This document shows positions 28,069-36,368 of a stretch of DNA of 47,291 nucleotides, one piece after another. The DNA lies in assembly GCA_902825995.1 (NCBI GenBank), contig CADEDE010000013.1, positions 1 through 47,291 of the forward strand, in the 5' to 3' direction. Every line of letters starts with the position of its first letter. Position 1 is the stretch's first letter. The notes beneath the pieces are model-generated. The model saw only the letters and a program-made list of their open reading frames with translations, did not search any database and was not told the origin of the DNA. Made by a program: the position numbers and the translations under genes. The DNA is from an uncultured Burkholderiales bacterium. GTDB lineage: Bacteria; Pseudomonadota; Gammaproteobacteria; Burkholderiales; Burkholderiaceae_C.

Positions 28069-28590
28069 ATGCTGATTCAAAAACCCTGTGTGCTTGCCCT
28101 CACCTGGCAACTGTCGAACGCGCAAAACCAAACCATCGACCAGCTGACCGATCCGATCGAGTTTTATTTCGGCGGTAGCGACCTGCTACCCAAGGTGGAA
28201 GAGGCATTGGCCGGCCAGACCCTCGGTTTCGAGACTCACCTGCACCTCGAACCCGAACACGCCTTCGGCGCGTACGACAGTGCCCTGGTGTGCTTCGAAG
28301 ATCGGCGCCTGTTCCCCGTCGGGTTGGAACCCGGCATGCGGTTCGAAGGCCTGCCCGAGGGCAGTGCCACGCCGGACATGCCGCCCGATACGCTCTATAC
28401 CGTGACCGAGGTCTATCCGTCGCATGTCGTGCTCGACGGCAACCACCCCTTGGCCGGCCTGGCGCTACGCCTGCACCTGACCGTGCGCGGCGTGCGCGAA
28501 GCCACGGCAGCCGAGATCGAAGCCGGCAGTGTCGGTGGCAGCGTGCTGGATGCGCTGGAAGTGCTGCCCGCCGCGCACGAGACTCACTGA
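28069..28590 (+). CDS. FKBP-type peptidyl-prolyl cis-trans isomerase (SlyD-like)
   Basis: 173 residues with an FKBP domain carrying the IF insert (DLLPKVEEALAGQTLG ... LEPEHAFGAYDSALV ... TVTEVYPSHVVLDGNHPLAG), the order seen in SlyD/FkpA-like folding helpers. The His/Cys-rich metal-binding tail of true SlyD is absent; the C-terminus is acidic and short. ATG 28069 (MLIQKPCVLALTWQLSN) was chosen, since the frame stays open upstream through roxA antisense. The active-site region reads FYFGG rather than the usual FVLG, so catalytic strength is uncertain. Confidence 0.85.
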   Translation: MLIQKPCVLALTWQLSNAQNQTIDQLTDPIEFYFGGSDLLPKVEEALAGQTLGFETHLHLEPEHAFGAYDSALVCFEDRRLFPVGLEPGMRFEGLPEGSATPDMPPDTLYTVTEVYPSHVVLDGNHPLAGLALRLHLTVRGVREATAAEIEAGSVGGSVLDALEVLPAAHETH

Positions 28591-28643
28591 CAGCAGCGCT
28601 ACCGCGCGCAGCAACAGAGCGCCTGGCGAGGCCGGGACTTCGA

Positions 28644-29588
28644 TCAGGCCACCTGGCGGGCACCGAGCAGGCGCAACAGCAACTCGACGCGCGCCTGGAC
28701 GGCGCTCAGCGCACCCGCGCCCGGCAGTTCGTCGGCGTCGCCGCCGATCACCGGGCCGCTCGCACAGCGGCTCGCCCGCAGCACACGCACCCCCGCCTGC
28801 GCGGCGCGACGCAATGAGGCTTCGAGGGCCGCACTGAGCCTGCCGTTGCCGGTGCCGGCGACCACCAGGCCGCTCACCTGTTGCGCGACCAGCGCATCGA
28901 CCAGCGCCCCGTTGGCACCGGCGTGACTGAGCACGATTTCGACGCGCGGCCAAGCAGCGCTGTCGGACGCTATCGCCGCCATTCCAATCGGCGCGTCGCA
29001 CGGCCGCGGCACGGCCAAGCAGCGTACCTGCCCTTCTTCGATCGTCGCCAACGGACCCGCATCGCCCGCATCGAAGGCATCGAGGCGGTAGCTGTGCCGC
29101 TTGCGGACCTCGGCGCCGGCCCACGCCCGGCCGGCGACCACGACACTGACGCCGACCACGCGGCCGTCTTGCGCGAGCCTCACCGCATCGAGCAGGTTCT
29201 GCGGCCCGTCGGCCTGCAATGACGTGGCCGGGCGCATGGCAGCCGTCAACACCAGTGGTTTTTGCGGCGCCAGCACGCGATGCAGAAAGTAAGCTGTTTC
29301 TTCGAGCGTGTCGGTGCCGTGGGTGACGACGATAGCGGCCACCTCCGCGCATCCGAGATGGAATGCTGCGCGCTGTGCCAGCCGCTGCCAGGTGGCGAAA
29401 TCCATGTCCTTGCTGTCGATTTGTGCGACCTGTTCGCACTCGATCGGCAGTTGCGCCAACGGCGGCACAGCGGCCACCAACTGCGCCACGCCGATCCGGG
29501 CAGCGCTATAGCCGACGCCATCGACGGCGCTCGCCGCGGTGCCGGCGATCGTGCCGCCGGTGCCCAGGATCACGATTTTGGATTGCAT
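28644..29588 (-). CDS. ansA: L-asparaginase
   Basis: Hydrolyses asparagine to aspartate and ammonia. The 314-residue enzyme has both threonine motifs: GTGGTIAG (Thr13) and [12 protein letters not shown] (Thr92, Asp93), plus a lysine in [13 protein letters not shown] (about 163) matching the catalytic triad. No signal peptide is visible, so a cytoplasmic enzyme is likely. It is divergent from lexA, and a LexA box begins 12 bp upstream of its start codon. Confidence 0.9.
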   Translation of the reverse strand: MQSKIVILGTGGTIAGTAASAVDGVGYSAARIGVAQLVAAVPPLAQLPIECEQVAQIDSKDMDFATWQRLAQRAAFHLGCAEVAAIVVTHGTDTLEETAYFLHRVLAPQKPLVLTAAMRPATSLQADGPQNLLDAVRLAQDGRVVGVSVVVAGRAWAGAEVRKRHSYRLDAFDAGDAGPLATIEEGQVRCLAVPRPCDAPIGMAAIASDSAAWPRVEIVLSHAGANGALVDALVAQQVSGLVVAGTGNGRLSAALEASLRRAAQAGVRVLRASRCASGPVIGGDADELPGAGALSAVQARVELLLRLLGARQVA

Positions 29589-29599
29589 TGCTGCGTTAT

Positions 29600-29615
29600 C
29601 TGGATAAAAATACAG
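29600..29615. promoter_or_regulatory. LexA (SOS) box 1
   Basis: CTGGATAAAAATACAG: CTG-N10-CAG with an A/T-rich centre, close to the proteobacterial LexA consensus. It lies 40 bp upstream of lexA and 12 bp from the divergent asparaginase start. Confidence 0.85.
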
Positions 29616-29618
29616 CTA

Positions 29619-29634
29619 CTGGACAAACCATCAG
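29619..29634. promoter_or_regulatory. LexA (SOS) box 2
   Basis: CTGGACAAACCATCAG: a second CTG-N10-CAG, 3 bp after the first and 20 bp before the lexA start. Tandem boxes at lexA are known from E. coli and give tight autoregulation. Confidence 0.75.
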
Positions 29635-29654
29635 GTTCACACCCAACAGCGACC

Positions 29655-30329
29655 ATGATCGAAGACCGCCCCAAGCTTACCGACCGGCAGCAGCAGATTC
29701 TCGATCTCGTGCAAAGCGCGATCCAACGTACCGGCGCGCCACCCACGCGCGCCGAGATTGCCGCCGAACTCGGTTTTCGCTCGCCCAATGCGGCCGAAGA
29801 ACATTTGCAGGCGCTGGCGCGCAAGGGCGTGATCGAACTGGTCGGCGGTACCTCGCGCGGCATCCGCCTGCGTGCCGAGACCTTGCGTTTGGTGAACGAA
29901 GCGCGCGGCAAGCAGTTCAGCCTGCCGGGCCTGGCGCAACTGGCGCTGCCACTGGTGGGCCGCGTGGCCGCGGGCAGCCCGATCCTGGCCCAGGAACACA
30001 TCGACCAGACCTACATCGTCGAAGCCAGCCTGTTCGCGCGCAAGCCCGACTACCTGCTCAAGGTGCGCGGCATGAGCATGCAGGGTGTCGGCATCATGGA
30101 CGGCGACCTGCTCGCGGTGCAAAAAACCAAGGAGGCCAAGAACGGCCAGATCGTCGTCGCGCGCCTGGGCGACGAGGTCACCGTGAAGCGTTTCAAACGC
30201 GGCCGCCACGGTATCGAGCTGATCCCGGAAAACCCCGATTTCGAGACCATCGTGGTCTCTGCCGGCGAAACCCAGTTCGAACTGGAAGGCCTGGCGGTCG
30301 GGCTGATCCGCAACAACATGATGATGTGA
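29655..30329 (+). CDS. lexA: LexA repressor
   Basis: SOS repressor and self-cleaving protease. The 224 residues have the N-terminal winged helix ([21 protein letters not shown]), the cleavage site Ala106-Gly107 in GRVAAGSP, catalytic serine 141 (RGMSMQG) and lysine 178 (VTVKRF). ATG 29655 ([16 protein letters not shown]) fits family starts; the longer frame overlaps ansA. Two LexA boxes upstream indicate autoregulation. Confidence 0.97.
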   Translation: MIEDRPKLTDRQQQILDLVQSAIQRTGAPPTRAEIAAELGFRSPNAAEEHLQALARKGVIELVGGTSRGIRLRAETLRLVNEARGKQFSLPGLAQLALPLVGRVAAGSPILAQEHIDQTYIVEASLFARKPDYLLKVRGMSMQGVGIMDGDLLAVQKTKEAKNGQIVVARLGDEVTVKRFKRGRHGIELIPENPDFETIVVSAGETQFELEGLAVGLIRNNMMM

Positions 30330-30330
30330 A

Positions 30331-30474
30331 ATGGCCGCCACCTGCATCAAGCAGCCCAAGGCCGCGCACCCTGGTGCGTGCCAGACACTCGAACAACGGC
30401 CCAATATCGGGCCCGCGCTGGCGACGGACCTGCGCCTGATCGGCATCCGCAGCCCGCGCGCGTCGGGATCGTGA
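30331..30474 (+). pseudogene. Remnant of a helix-hairpin-helix (Cdd1-like) gene
   Basis: A 47-codon frame immediately after lexA. Its second half, LEQRPNIGPALATDLRLIGI, is the characteristic N-terminal helix-hairpin-helix of Cdd1-type ('pathogenicity locus') proteins, which normally continue for another 50-60 residues including a CVLD-like and WW-containing end. Here the frame stops right after the motif (RSPRASGS), and I cannot find the rest in any plus-strand frame before 30648. A truncated relic is most likely; a functional mini-protein is less likely. Confidence 0.6.
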
Positions 30475-30647
30475 TCGCGCGGCCTTTGCTGCCGTCGATC
30501 TGCGCAGCGGAAAACGACTTGACGTAGTCCGATCGCTGGCGATCTGCGCCTGCCGGTTCAGCGGCAGCCTGTTCGACAGGTGTGTCTCCTTGTGAACGGG
30601 CGCGATCCCGGCGCGCAAGGCAGAATCGCATGCGAAGCTGAGCCGCC
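30475..30647. other. Degenerate intergenic stretch
   Basis: 173 bp between the helix-hairpin-helix remnant and the dehydrogenase gene. It presumably contains decayed sequence of the former gene and the promoter of the dehydrogenase gene. No recognisable coding, RNA or repeat signal was seen. Confidence 0.35.
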
Positions 30648-31655
30648 ATGAACATCATCATCCTCGACGACTACCAGGACGCGGTGCGCAAGCTGCAGTG
30701 CGCGGCCAAGCTCGAACATCTCAACGCCAAGGTCTTTACCAATACGGTCAAGGGCATCGGCCAGTTGTCGATCCGGCTGCGCGACGCCGAGGTGCTGGTG
30801 CTGATCCGCGAGCGCACGGCCTTCCCGCGCCAGTTGCTCGAGAAGCTACCCAAGCTGCGGCTGATCGCGCAGACCGGGCAGGTCGGGCCGCACATCGACC
30901 TCGACGCCTGCACGCGGCTGGGCATCGCAGTGGCCGAAGGTGTGGGCTCGCCGGTGGCGCCTTCGGAACTGAGCTGGGCCCTGATCATGGCCGCGATGCG
31001 GCGCCTGCCGCAGTACATCGGCAACCTGAAGCACGGTGCGTGGCAGCAATCGGGCCTGAAGTCGGCGTCGATGCCGCCCAACTTCAATATCGGCATGAAG
31101 CTCGAAGGCAAGACGCTCGGCATCTGGGGCTACGGCAAGATCGGCCAGCGCGTGGCCGGCTACGGCCGTGCCTTCGGCATGAACGTCACCGTGTGGGGCA
31201 GCCAGGATTCGCGCGACAAGGCGCGCGCCGACGGCTTCCTGCCCGCCCCCGCGCGCGAGGCCTTCTTCGAGGTCTCGGATGTGCTGTCGATGCACCTGCG
31301 CCTGGCGCCGGCCACGCGCAGTTTGGTCACGCTCGACGACCTTTCGCGCATGAAGCCCACCGCACTCTTCGTCAATACCTCGCGCGCCGAGCTGCTGACC
31401 GAGGGCGCCCTGGTCTCGGCACTCAACCGCGGCCGCCCCGGCATGGCCGCGGTCGACGTCTTCGAGAGTGAGCCGATCCTGCAGGGCCATCCACTGCTGC
31501 GGCTGGAAAACGCGGTCTGCACGCCGCACATCGGCTATGTCGAGCAGGACAGCTACGAGCTGTATTTCGGCGCCGCCTTCGACAACGTGGTGGCCTTCGT
31601 CAACCAGGCCCCGACCCATATCGTCAACCCGGATGCGCTGAAGGTGATTCGGTGA
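30648..31655 (+). CDS. D-2-hydroxyacid dehydrogenase family protein
   Basis: 335-residue NAD(P)-dependent oxidoreductase of the D-isomer 2-hydroxyacid family. It contains the Rossmann motif GIWGYGKIGQRVAGYGRAFGM, the arginine of FVNTSRAELL, the glutamate in AVDVFESEPI and the catalytic histidine of CTPHIGY. The substrate is not predictable; glyoxylate, hydroxypyruvate or phosphoglycerate-like acids are possible. The stop overlaps the GTG of the chromate-transport gene (GTGA), an unexpected coupling. Confidence 0.88.
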   Translation: MNIIILDDYQDAVRKLQCAAKLEHLNAKVFTNTVKGIGQLSIRLRDAEVLVLIRERTAFPRQLLEKLPKLRLIAQTGQVGPHIDLDACTRLGIAVAEGVGSPVAPSELSWALIMAAMRRLPQYIGNLKHGAWQQSGLKSASMPPNFNIGMKLEGKTLGIWGYGKIGQRVAGYGRAFGMNVTVWGSQDSRDKARADGFLPAPAREAFFEVSDVLSMHLRLAPATRSLVTLDDLSRMKPTALFVNTSRAELLTEGALVSALNRGRPGMAAVDVFESEPILQGHPLLRLENAVCTPHIGYVEQDSYELYFGAAFDNVVAFVNQAPTHIVNPDALKVIR

Positions 31656-32278
31656 GCGGGCCGGGCCCCCAAGCGCGAACGCTCCCGCTTGGAGGGGCGG
31701 CGCGCAGCGCCCAGGGTGTCCCATCGACACCGCACTCGCCGGGCGAGTTGCTGCGTGTATTCAGCGCCGTGGCAATCCAGGGGTTCGGCGGCGTGCTGCC
31801 TGTCGCGCAACGCGAACTGGTCGAGCGCCGCCAGTGGCTCACGCGAGATGAGTTCATCGAAACCCTGTCGATCGGCCAGGTGCTGCCGGGGCCCAATATC
31901 GTCAATGTCGGGTTGATCGTCGGCGACCGCTTCTTCGGCTGGCGCGGCGCCTTCGCCGCGCTCGCCGGCCTGCTGGCGCTACCGCTGGCGATTGTGCTGG
32001 CGCTGGCGGCGCTGTATGCGCGCTTTGCCGCCGAGTCGATGGTGGCCGGCGCGCTGCGCGGCATGGCCGCGGTGGCGGCAGGCCTGATCATCGCCACGGC
32101 CTTCAAGCTGCTGCCCACGCTGGCCAAAAACCCGCTGGGGCGCACACTGTGCGGGTTGGCGCTGCTGGCCACGCTGGCCAGCGTGGGTGTACTGCGCTGG
32201 CCGATGGCCTACGCCGTGATCGGCATCGGCGGCGCGTCGGTATTCGCGGCGTGGTGGCGCCTGGGGCCCCGACCATGA
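31652..32278 (+). CDS. chrA: Chromate transporter, first half (short-chain ChrA)
   Basis: 208-residue membrane protein of the CHR family. The domain starts at LLRVFSAVAIQGFGGVLPVAQRELV, followed by the signature LSIGQVLPGPNIVNVGLIVG. About five to six membrane helices are present. The first ~28 residues (from GTG 31652) are encoded by a repeat-like GC-rich sequence and are probably not part of the domain; a TTG inside GELLRVF could be the real start. It overlaps the second half by ATGA. Such pairs act together as a bipartite chromate or sulfate-analogue exporter. Confidence 0.85.
   Translation: MSGPGPQARTLPLGGAARSAQGVPSTPHSPGELLRVFSAVAIQGFGGVLPVAQRELVERRQWLTRDEFIETLSIGQVLPGPNIVNVGLIVGDRFFGWRGAFAALAGLLALPLAIVLALAALYARFAAESMVAGALRGMAAVAAGLIIATAFKLLPTLAKNPLGRTLCGLALLATLASVGVLRWPMAYAVIGIGGASVFAAWWRLGPRP
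31663..31720. repeat. Repeat-like GC-rich element at the 5' end of the chromate transporter gene
   Basis: gggccccc, then the imperfect dyad aagcgcgaacgctcccgctt, then ggaggggc and a small hairpin ggcgcgcagcgcc. From memory, sequences translating as RLGGAARSAQGV or, on the other strand, SKRERSRLGA occur between genes in many Burkholderiales and behave as an interspersed repeat. Here it falls inside the annotated 5' end of the gene. Confidence 0.45.
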
Positions 32279-32808
32279 GCTTCAGCAGCGCCGACTGGTG
32301 GCCGCTGTTCGCCCATTTTCTGGCCATGTCGATGCTGGCCGTCGGCGGCGCGGTAGCGGTGGCGCCCGAAATCCACCGCTATGTCGTCGATGAACGCGGC
32401 TGGATCGACGATTCCCAGTTCAGCGCCGCGCTGGCGCTGGCCCAGGCCGCGCCGGGACCGAACCTGCTCTTTGTACCGGTGATCGGTTATGGCGTGGCCG
32501 GCCTGGCCGGCGCCATGGTCGCGTTGGTGGGCCTGCTGGCGCCGAGCACCACGCTGGCGCTGGTTGCGTCGCGCTGGGGCCGCCAGCGCCGCGAGCAACG
32601 TGGCGTGCGCGCTTTCGTGGCCGGCATGGCCCCCATCACCATCGGCCTGTTGCTGAGCACCGGCAGTCTGCTCGCGATGCCGATGGTGCATGTACCCGCC
32701 GCGTGGCTGCTGATTGCAGCCACCGTGGCGCTGTCGCTGAAGACGCGCCTGAACCCGGTGTGGCTGATCGCCGGCGGCGCAGTGGCGGGCGCGGGCGGGC
32801 TAACTTAA
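32275..32808 (+). CDS. chrA: Chromate transporter, second half (short-chain ChrA)
   Basis: 177-residue CHR-domain protein with the motif LALAQAAPGPNLLFVPVIGYGVAG and about five membrane helices. The ATG overlaps the stop of the first half (ATGA). The two halves face opposite ways in the membrane in studied cases and function as a pair. It ends 8 bp before the rlmB stop, on the opposite strand. Confidence 0.87.
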   Translation: MSFSSADWWPLFAHFLAMSMLAVGGAVAVAPEIHRYVVDERGWIDDSQFSAALALAQAAPGPNLLFVPVIGYGVAGLAGAMVALVGLLAPSTTLALVASRWGRQRREQRGVRAFVAGMAPITIGLLLSTGSLLAMPMVHVPAAWLLIAATVALSLKTRLNPVWLIAGGAVAGAGGLT

Positions 32809-32816
32809 CGCGGCTC

Positions 32817-33551
32817 TCAGCGCCGCCGCTGGCGCAGCGCCTCGTACAGGCAGACGCCCGCCGCCACCGAGACGTTCAGGCTCTCGACTGCGCCGGCCAT
32901 CGGGATGCGCACCAGTTCGTCGCAGGTTCTGCGCGTCAATTGGCGCAGCCCGCTGCCTTCGGCGCCGAGCACCAGCGCCACCGGGCCGGCCAGGTCGATG
33001 TCGTAGAGCGTGCGCTGGGCATCGTCGCTGGCGCCGACGATGCGCATCTCGCGCTCCTTCATCTCGCCCAGCGAACGGGCCAGGTTGGTGACCATCAGGT
33101 AGGGCACCGTCTCGGCCGCGCCGCTGGCGACCTTGGCCACCGTGGCGTTCAGGCCGACCGCATGGTCTTTCGGCGCGATCACCGCATGCGCACCGGCGCC
33201 GTCGGCCACGCGCAGGCAGGCGCCCAGATTGTGCGGGTCGGTCACGCCGTCCAGGGCCAGCACCAGCGGCGGACCCTGCACCGCATCGAGCACCTCGTCG
33301 AGGGAGTGGCGTGCCGGCAAGGCATTGACGCGGGCGACCACGCCCTGGTGCCGCGCGCTGCCGGCCAGCTGCGTCAGTTGCGCATCGCTGCTGTCGATCA
33401 GCCGAGCGCCCGCCTCGCGCGCACGCTCGGCGAACTGGCGCATGCGCGCATCGCGGCGACTGGTATCGAGGTGGATCTCGAGCACCGACCCGGGCGCGGT
33501 CTTCAGGCGCACGGTGACGGCGTGAAAGCCGAACAAAATGCGGCCCCTCAC
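32817..33551 (-). CDS. rlmB: 23S rRNA (guanosine-2251-2'-O)-methyltransferase RlmB
   Basis: SPOUT-family enzyme that methylates G2251 in the peptidyl-transferase P-loop. The 244 residues show the L30e-like N-terminal domain (ILFGFHAVTVRL, start GTG), motif 1 LDGVTDPHNLGACLRVADGAGAHAV in part, VASGAAETVPY, and the knot motifs LVLGAEGSGLRQLTRRTCD and IPMAGAVESLNVSVAAGVCLYE. These distinguish RlmB from other TrmH-like enzymes. Confidence 0.93.
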   Translation of the reverse strand: MRGRILFGFHAVTVRLKTAPGSVLEIHLDTSRRDARMRQFAERAREAGARLIDSSDAQLTQLAGSARHQGVVARVNALPARHSLDEVLDAVQGPPLVLALDGVTDPHNLGACLRVADGAGAHAVIAPKDHAVGLNATVAKVASGAAETVPYLMVTNLARSLGEMKEREMRIVGASDDAQRTLYDIDLAGPVALVLGAEGSGLRQLTRRTCDELVRIPMAGAVESLNVSVAAGVCLYEALRQRRR

Positions 33552-33607
33552 AGGCGGCCTTTGCGGATCGCGTCATGCATGACGCGATGGTAGCTGCGCA
33601 ATGCGCC

Positions 33608-34366
33608 TCAGGCGCTCAGGTTCAGCACGCTGCCGGCCGGCAGGGCCGAAGGGGCTTCGGGCATCAAGGCCTCGGACAGACGTTTCAGGAACGCGGCCAG
33701 ATCGGCGCCGGTGGTCTCGGGTGCCGGCGCGTCGGTTTGATCGCCCAGTGCCTGGCGCAGCGCGGCGTAGGCCTCGAACAAGCGCGACGACGGCACCTGC
33801 ATCAAATGCAGCGCAGCGCTGGTCGCCGTGACCGGATTCGGTGGCGGCGGCACCTCGGGTGTCGGCACCTCGGCGATGTCGGGCGCGATAGCCAAGGTCA
33901 GCGCTGCAGTCGGTATCGTCGGCGGGGTCGGCTCCACCGGTTCGGTCGGCGCGGCCGCGGCTCGCGTGCCCGTCGCGGCAGCGGCGGTGGCCAGTGCATC
34001 GATGCGTTGCGGCAGATCGCTCCACTGGCGCCGACCCCAGCCATGGCCGCGGCCATGGTGGCGATCATCGCCGTCGCCATGCTCGTGGGGGCGGCGTTGG
34101 CCATCCTGCTCACCACCGGCAGCCATGCTGCGCAGATCCTGCATCAGCGCATGCGCGAAGCGGAACATGGCTTGCTCATCGGACCGGTCCTGCCCGCCCG
34201 CGACGCCGAGCACTTCCTGCATGGCATCGACCAACTCATGGCGCCGCCCGCCGTCACGATGTGCGTGTGCAGCGCCGCGCGCCGCGGTGACGGCCTCGAC
34301 CGGGGCAAGCGGCGCGCGTTCGCGCACGGCAGATACGAAACTCGATGCAATGGCGGCGATGGACAT
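33608..34366 (-). CDS. His-rich, Pro-rich protein of unknown function
   Basis: 252 residues from ATG 34366, with a GGGGAG ribosome binding site. The N-terminus MSIAAIASSFVSAVRERAP is followed by a helical part, a His/Asp/Gly-rich stretch (RRPHEHGDGDDRHHGRGHGWG, split around residues 98-118) that could bind metal, an Ala/Pro/Thr linker with PTPEVPPPPNP, and a helical C-terminal domain (SRLFEAYAALRQAL and LAAFLKRLSEAL) ending SVLNLSA. There is no signal peptide or membrane helix. From memory, proteins with this layout are known but unnamed in Burkholderiales. Overlapping plus-strand frames have less natural composition. Confidence 0.55.
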   Translation of the reverse strand: MSIAAIASSFVSAVRERAPLAPVEAVTAARGAAHAHRDGGRRHELVDAMQEVLGVAGGQDRSDEQAMFRFAHALMQDLRSMAAGGEQDGQRRPHEHGDGDDRHHGRGHGWGRRQWSDLPQRIDALATAAAATGTRAAAAPTEPVEPTPPTIPTAALTLAIAPDIAEVPTPEVPPPPNPVTATSAALHLMQVPSSRLFEAYAALRQALGDQTDAPAPETTGADLAAFLKRLSEALMPEAPSALPAGSVLNLSA

Positions 34367-34505
34367 GGCGGCAACTCCCCGCGGGATCGACGGCCATCGG
34401 TGTGGCCCGCCTTGAACCCGTTGTCGCCGTTCTTCGGCCTTGCCGACGCAGACTTGAGCCGGCAGATGTGACAAAGCGCACCAGCGATGCTGTTGCGAAC
34501 CGCCG

Positions 34506-35228
34506 TCAGCCAGCCCACCAGCGCCAGGCCAGCAGCCCGCCGATCAGCACCGGCTGGTGCAGCATGTAGAAGCTGAGCGACCAGCGGCCGAGCCGCGCCA
34601 GGCCTTGTGCGGCCTTGGGCACCGACCCGGCCAGCGCATCGCGGCGCCACGCCAGCAGCCACTGGCCCACGGCCAGGCCCCACAACATCACGCCCAGCCA
34701 CGGCAGCAGCGGGGCATAGTCTTCGCTGACCGGTTTTCGGGTCACCAAGCCAACCCAGTTGGTCCAGCGGGTGTCGAAGACCGGGTGCTGGAGCCACTGC
34801 GGCAGCGCGATCAGCACCAGGCCCAGTGGCCACAGCCACCCACGCAGGGGCGCCGCCAGGCGTGCGCCGATCAGCATCAGTGCAATGCCGTGCAGGATGC
34901 CGAAGCTGATCCAGCTGTTCGGGAACATCAGCGCCGAGCCGGCCGAGACCAGCACCGCGCAGGCCGCTATCTGCGCCCAGCGGCGCCAGAAGCGCGGCCA
35001 ACCCTGCCCGGCCTCGTGCGCCACGGCCTGCGACATGCCGGCTGTGAAGAGGAACAGGCTGACGATGACCGTGCGCTGCTGGGTCCAGAACGGGTCGGCG
35101 TAGAAATTCTGCTTCGGTGAAAGCATGCCGAAGTGATTCAGGTCGAAGCCAAAGTGAAACAGCGCCATCCAGACGATGGCCACACCGCGCAGGGCATCGA
35201 TGCGGTCGAAGCGTGGGGGGGCATTCAT
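34506..35228 (-). CDS. DUF1624 / heparan-alpha-glucosaminide N-acetyltransferase-like membrane protein
   Basis: 240 residues starting MNAPPRFDRIDALRGVAIVW, the diagnostic start of the DUF1624 acyltransferase-3-like group, with the histidine of FHFGFDLNHF close behind. About seven to eight membrane helices follow, with QNFYADPFWTQQRTVIVSLFLF and a YMLHQPVLIG segment near the end, typical of membrane acyltransferases. The ATG overlaps the stop of the RES gene (ATGA), so it is translated from the same message as the toxin-antitoxin pair. The acyl donor and acceptor are unknown. Confidence 0.83.
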   Translation of the reverse strand: MNAPPRFDRIDALRGVAIVWMALFHFGFDLNHFGMLSPKQNFYADPFWTQQRTVIVSLFLFTAGMSQAVAHEAGQGWPRFWRRWAQIAACAVLVSAGSALMFPNSWISFGILHGIALMLIGARLAAPLRGWLWPLGLVLIALPQWLQHPVFDTRWTNWVGLVTRKPVSEDYAPLLPWLGVMLWGLAVGQWLLAWRRDALAGSVPKAAQGLARLGRWSLSFYMLHQPVLIGGLLAWRWWAG

Positions 35229-35944
35229 GCGGCTGGAGGGGGCGCCGGCGGCGCGTCGAGTTTCTCGTAGATGTCGGCGAAACCCTGGCCATCCCAGGCG
35301 TACAGCAGCACGTCGGCCTGCACGCAGGTGCGTGCGCCGCGCGGCTTGAACAAGCCGACGCAATGCCCGCCGCGGCGGCGCACGCTGCGATAGACGACGC
35401 CAGCCGAACCGGCTGCGTGCAGGGTGCTGCCGAGTGCCTGCGCCCGGGCGTAGCGCTGGCTGTCGAACACGCCAGGCGGCACCGCACCCTCGGGCCGCAG
35501 GTCGTGCAGGCGGGCGTCGATGGCCACGTGGTACAGGCGCATCGGCAGGTGCATCGGCCCCTCGCCGGTGGCCGCCAGGAAACGTGCGTGGTGGTAGGCG
35601 GTTTCGGCGATCGCGGTGGCGCGGTCGCGCGCGGCGTAGAACACGCCATAGCGCCCATCGGAAAAGCGGCTGCCCAGCGGGTTCAGGTGCGTGAAGGCGG
35701 CCATGATCGGCCCGCTGCCGGGGCCATACACGCGGTCTTCTGCGGCAACCAGGTGCACCACACCGGCTTCGTCGCGCAGCCGCTCGTTGGTCAGGGCTTC
35801 GAGGGCGTAGAGCGCATCGAAATCCGCCGCGTCCGCGACACGGTCATACAGATAGACGCTGGGGTGGCGGGTGGGCACGATGCGGCAGGCCGCAGGCCAT
35901 TGCACGCGGCGGACAGCCAGTGCATCGATCTCGGGGCGACTCAA
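35225..35944 (-). CDS. RES-domain toxin
   Basis: 239-residue RES-family protein. RES toxins resemble ADP-ribosyltransferases and either degrade NAD (MbcT, some RES toxins) or modify a target (ParT). The conserved features are visible: the arginine in GSRFSDGRYG, tyrosine in VFYAARD, glutamate in AIAETAYHHARF, and the serine in GVVYRSVR with the RGGHCVGLFKP block. The likely start is TTG 35944, which overlaps the antitoxin stop as TTGA; TTG 35950 is possible. It lies directly after its cognate antitoxin gene. Confidence 0.88.
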   Translation of the reverse strand: MSRPEIDALAVRRVQWPAACRIVPTRHPSVYLYDRVADAADFDALYALEALTNERLRDEAGVVHLVAAEDRVYGPGSGPIMAAFTHLNPLGSRFSDGRYGVFYAARDRATAIAETAYHHARFLAATGEGPMHLPMRLYHVAIDARLHDLRPEGAVPPGVFDSQRYARAQALGSTLHAAGSAGVVYRSVRRRGGHCVGLFKPRGARTCVQADVLLYAWDGQGFADIYEKLDAPPAPPPAA

Positions 35945-36351
35945 GCCCAACCACCACTGCGAGCCGAATCGAGCAGGTAGCGCACACGGCTCAGGTCGCT
36001 GACATTGCCGGCCAGCATCTGCGCCAGCGCGCTCGCGCCAGCGAAGGCGGCATTGGGCTTGCGCACCCAGGCATCGGCCGCCGCCGCGTCGGGCAGCAGG
36101 ATCTGCAGCGATTTGTAGATACCGAGCACATTGGACAAGCGCTCGAGCGTGTCGCGCGGCAGCTTGGCCTTGTCGGGTTGCTTGCGCCAGGCAAAAAAAG
36201 TCGAACGCGGCGGCTCGCCGAGCAGGCGCCGCTGCTCGTCGATCGACAGGGCCCAGTGCTCGGCGATGCGGGCATAGGCACGCAAGCCGGCAGCTGCCAT
36301 CTGTTCGGCGCTTGGGGCACTGCGACGGCGGGGAGCGAGAACGGCACTCAC
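35941..36351 (-). CDS. Xre/MbcA/ParS-family antitoxin
   Basis: 136 residues from GTG 36351 (MSAVLAPRRRS...). It has an N-terminal helical DNA-binding part (AEHWALSIDEQRRLLGEPPRSTFFAWRKQ) and a C-terminal DUF2384 part (RLSNVLGIYKSLQILLPDAAAADAWVRKPNAAFAG), the toxin-masking domain of MbcA/ParS antitoxins. ATGs at 36405 and 36411 are in frame, but a palindromic operator candidate (36369-36391) would then lie inside the gene; the GTG leaves it just upstream. The gene overlaps the RES toxin gene and presumably represses its own promoter. Confidence 0.85.
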   Translation of the reverse strand: MSAVLAPRRRSAPSAEQMAAAGLRAYARIAEHWALSIDEQRRLLGEPPRSTFFAWRKQPDKAKLPRDTLERLSNVLGIYKSLQILLPDAAAADAWVRKPNAAFAGASALAQMLAGNVSDLSRVRYLLDSARSGGWA

Positions 36352-36368
36352 GGTGTTTATCCAGTCAC

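Noticed and set aside
33575..34471. Plus-strand frames opposite the His-rich protein
   Set aside because: No ribosome binding site and no plausible domain; the minus-strand frame has a GGGGAG site and coherent ends.
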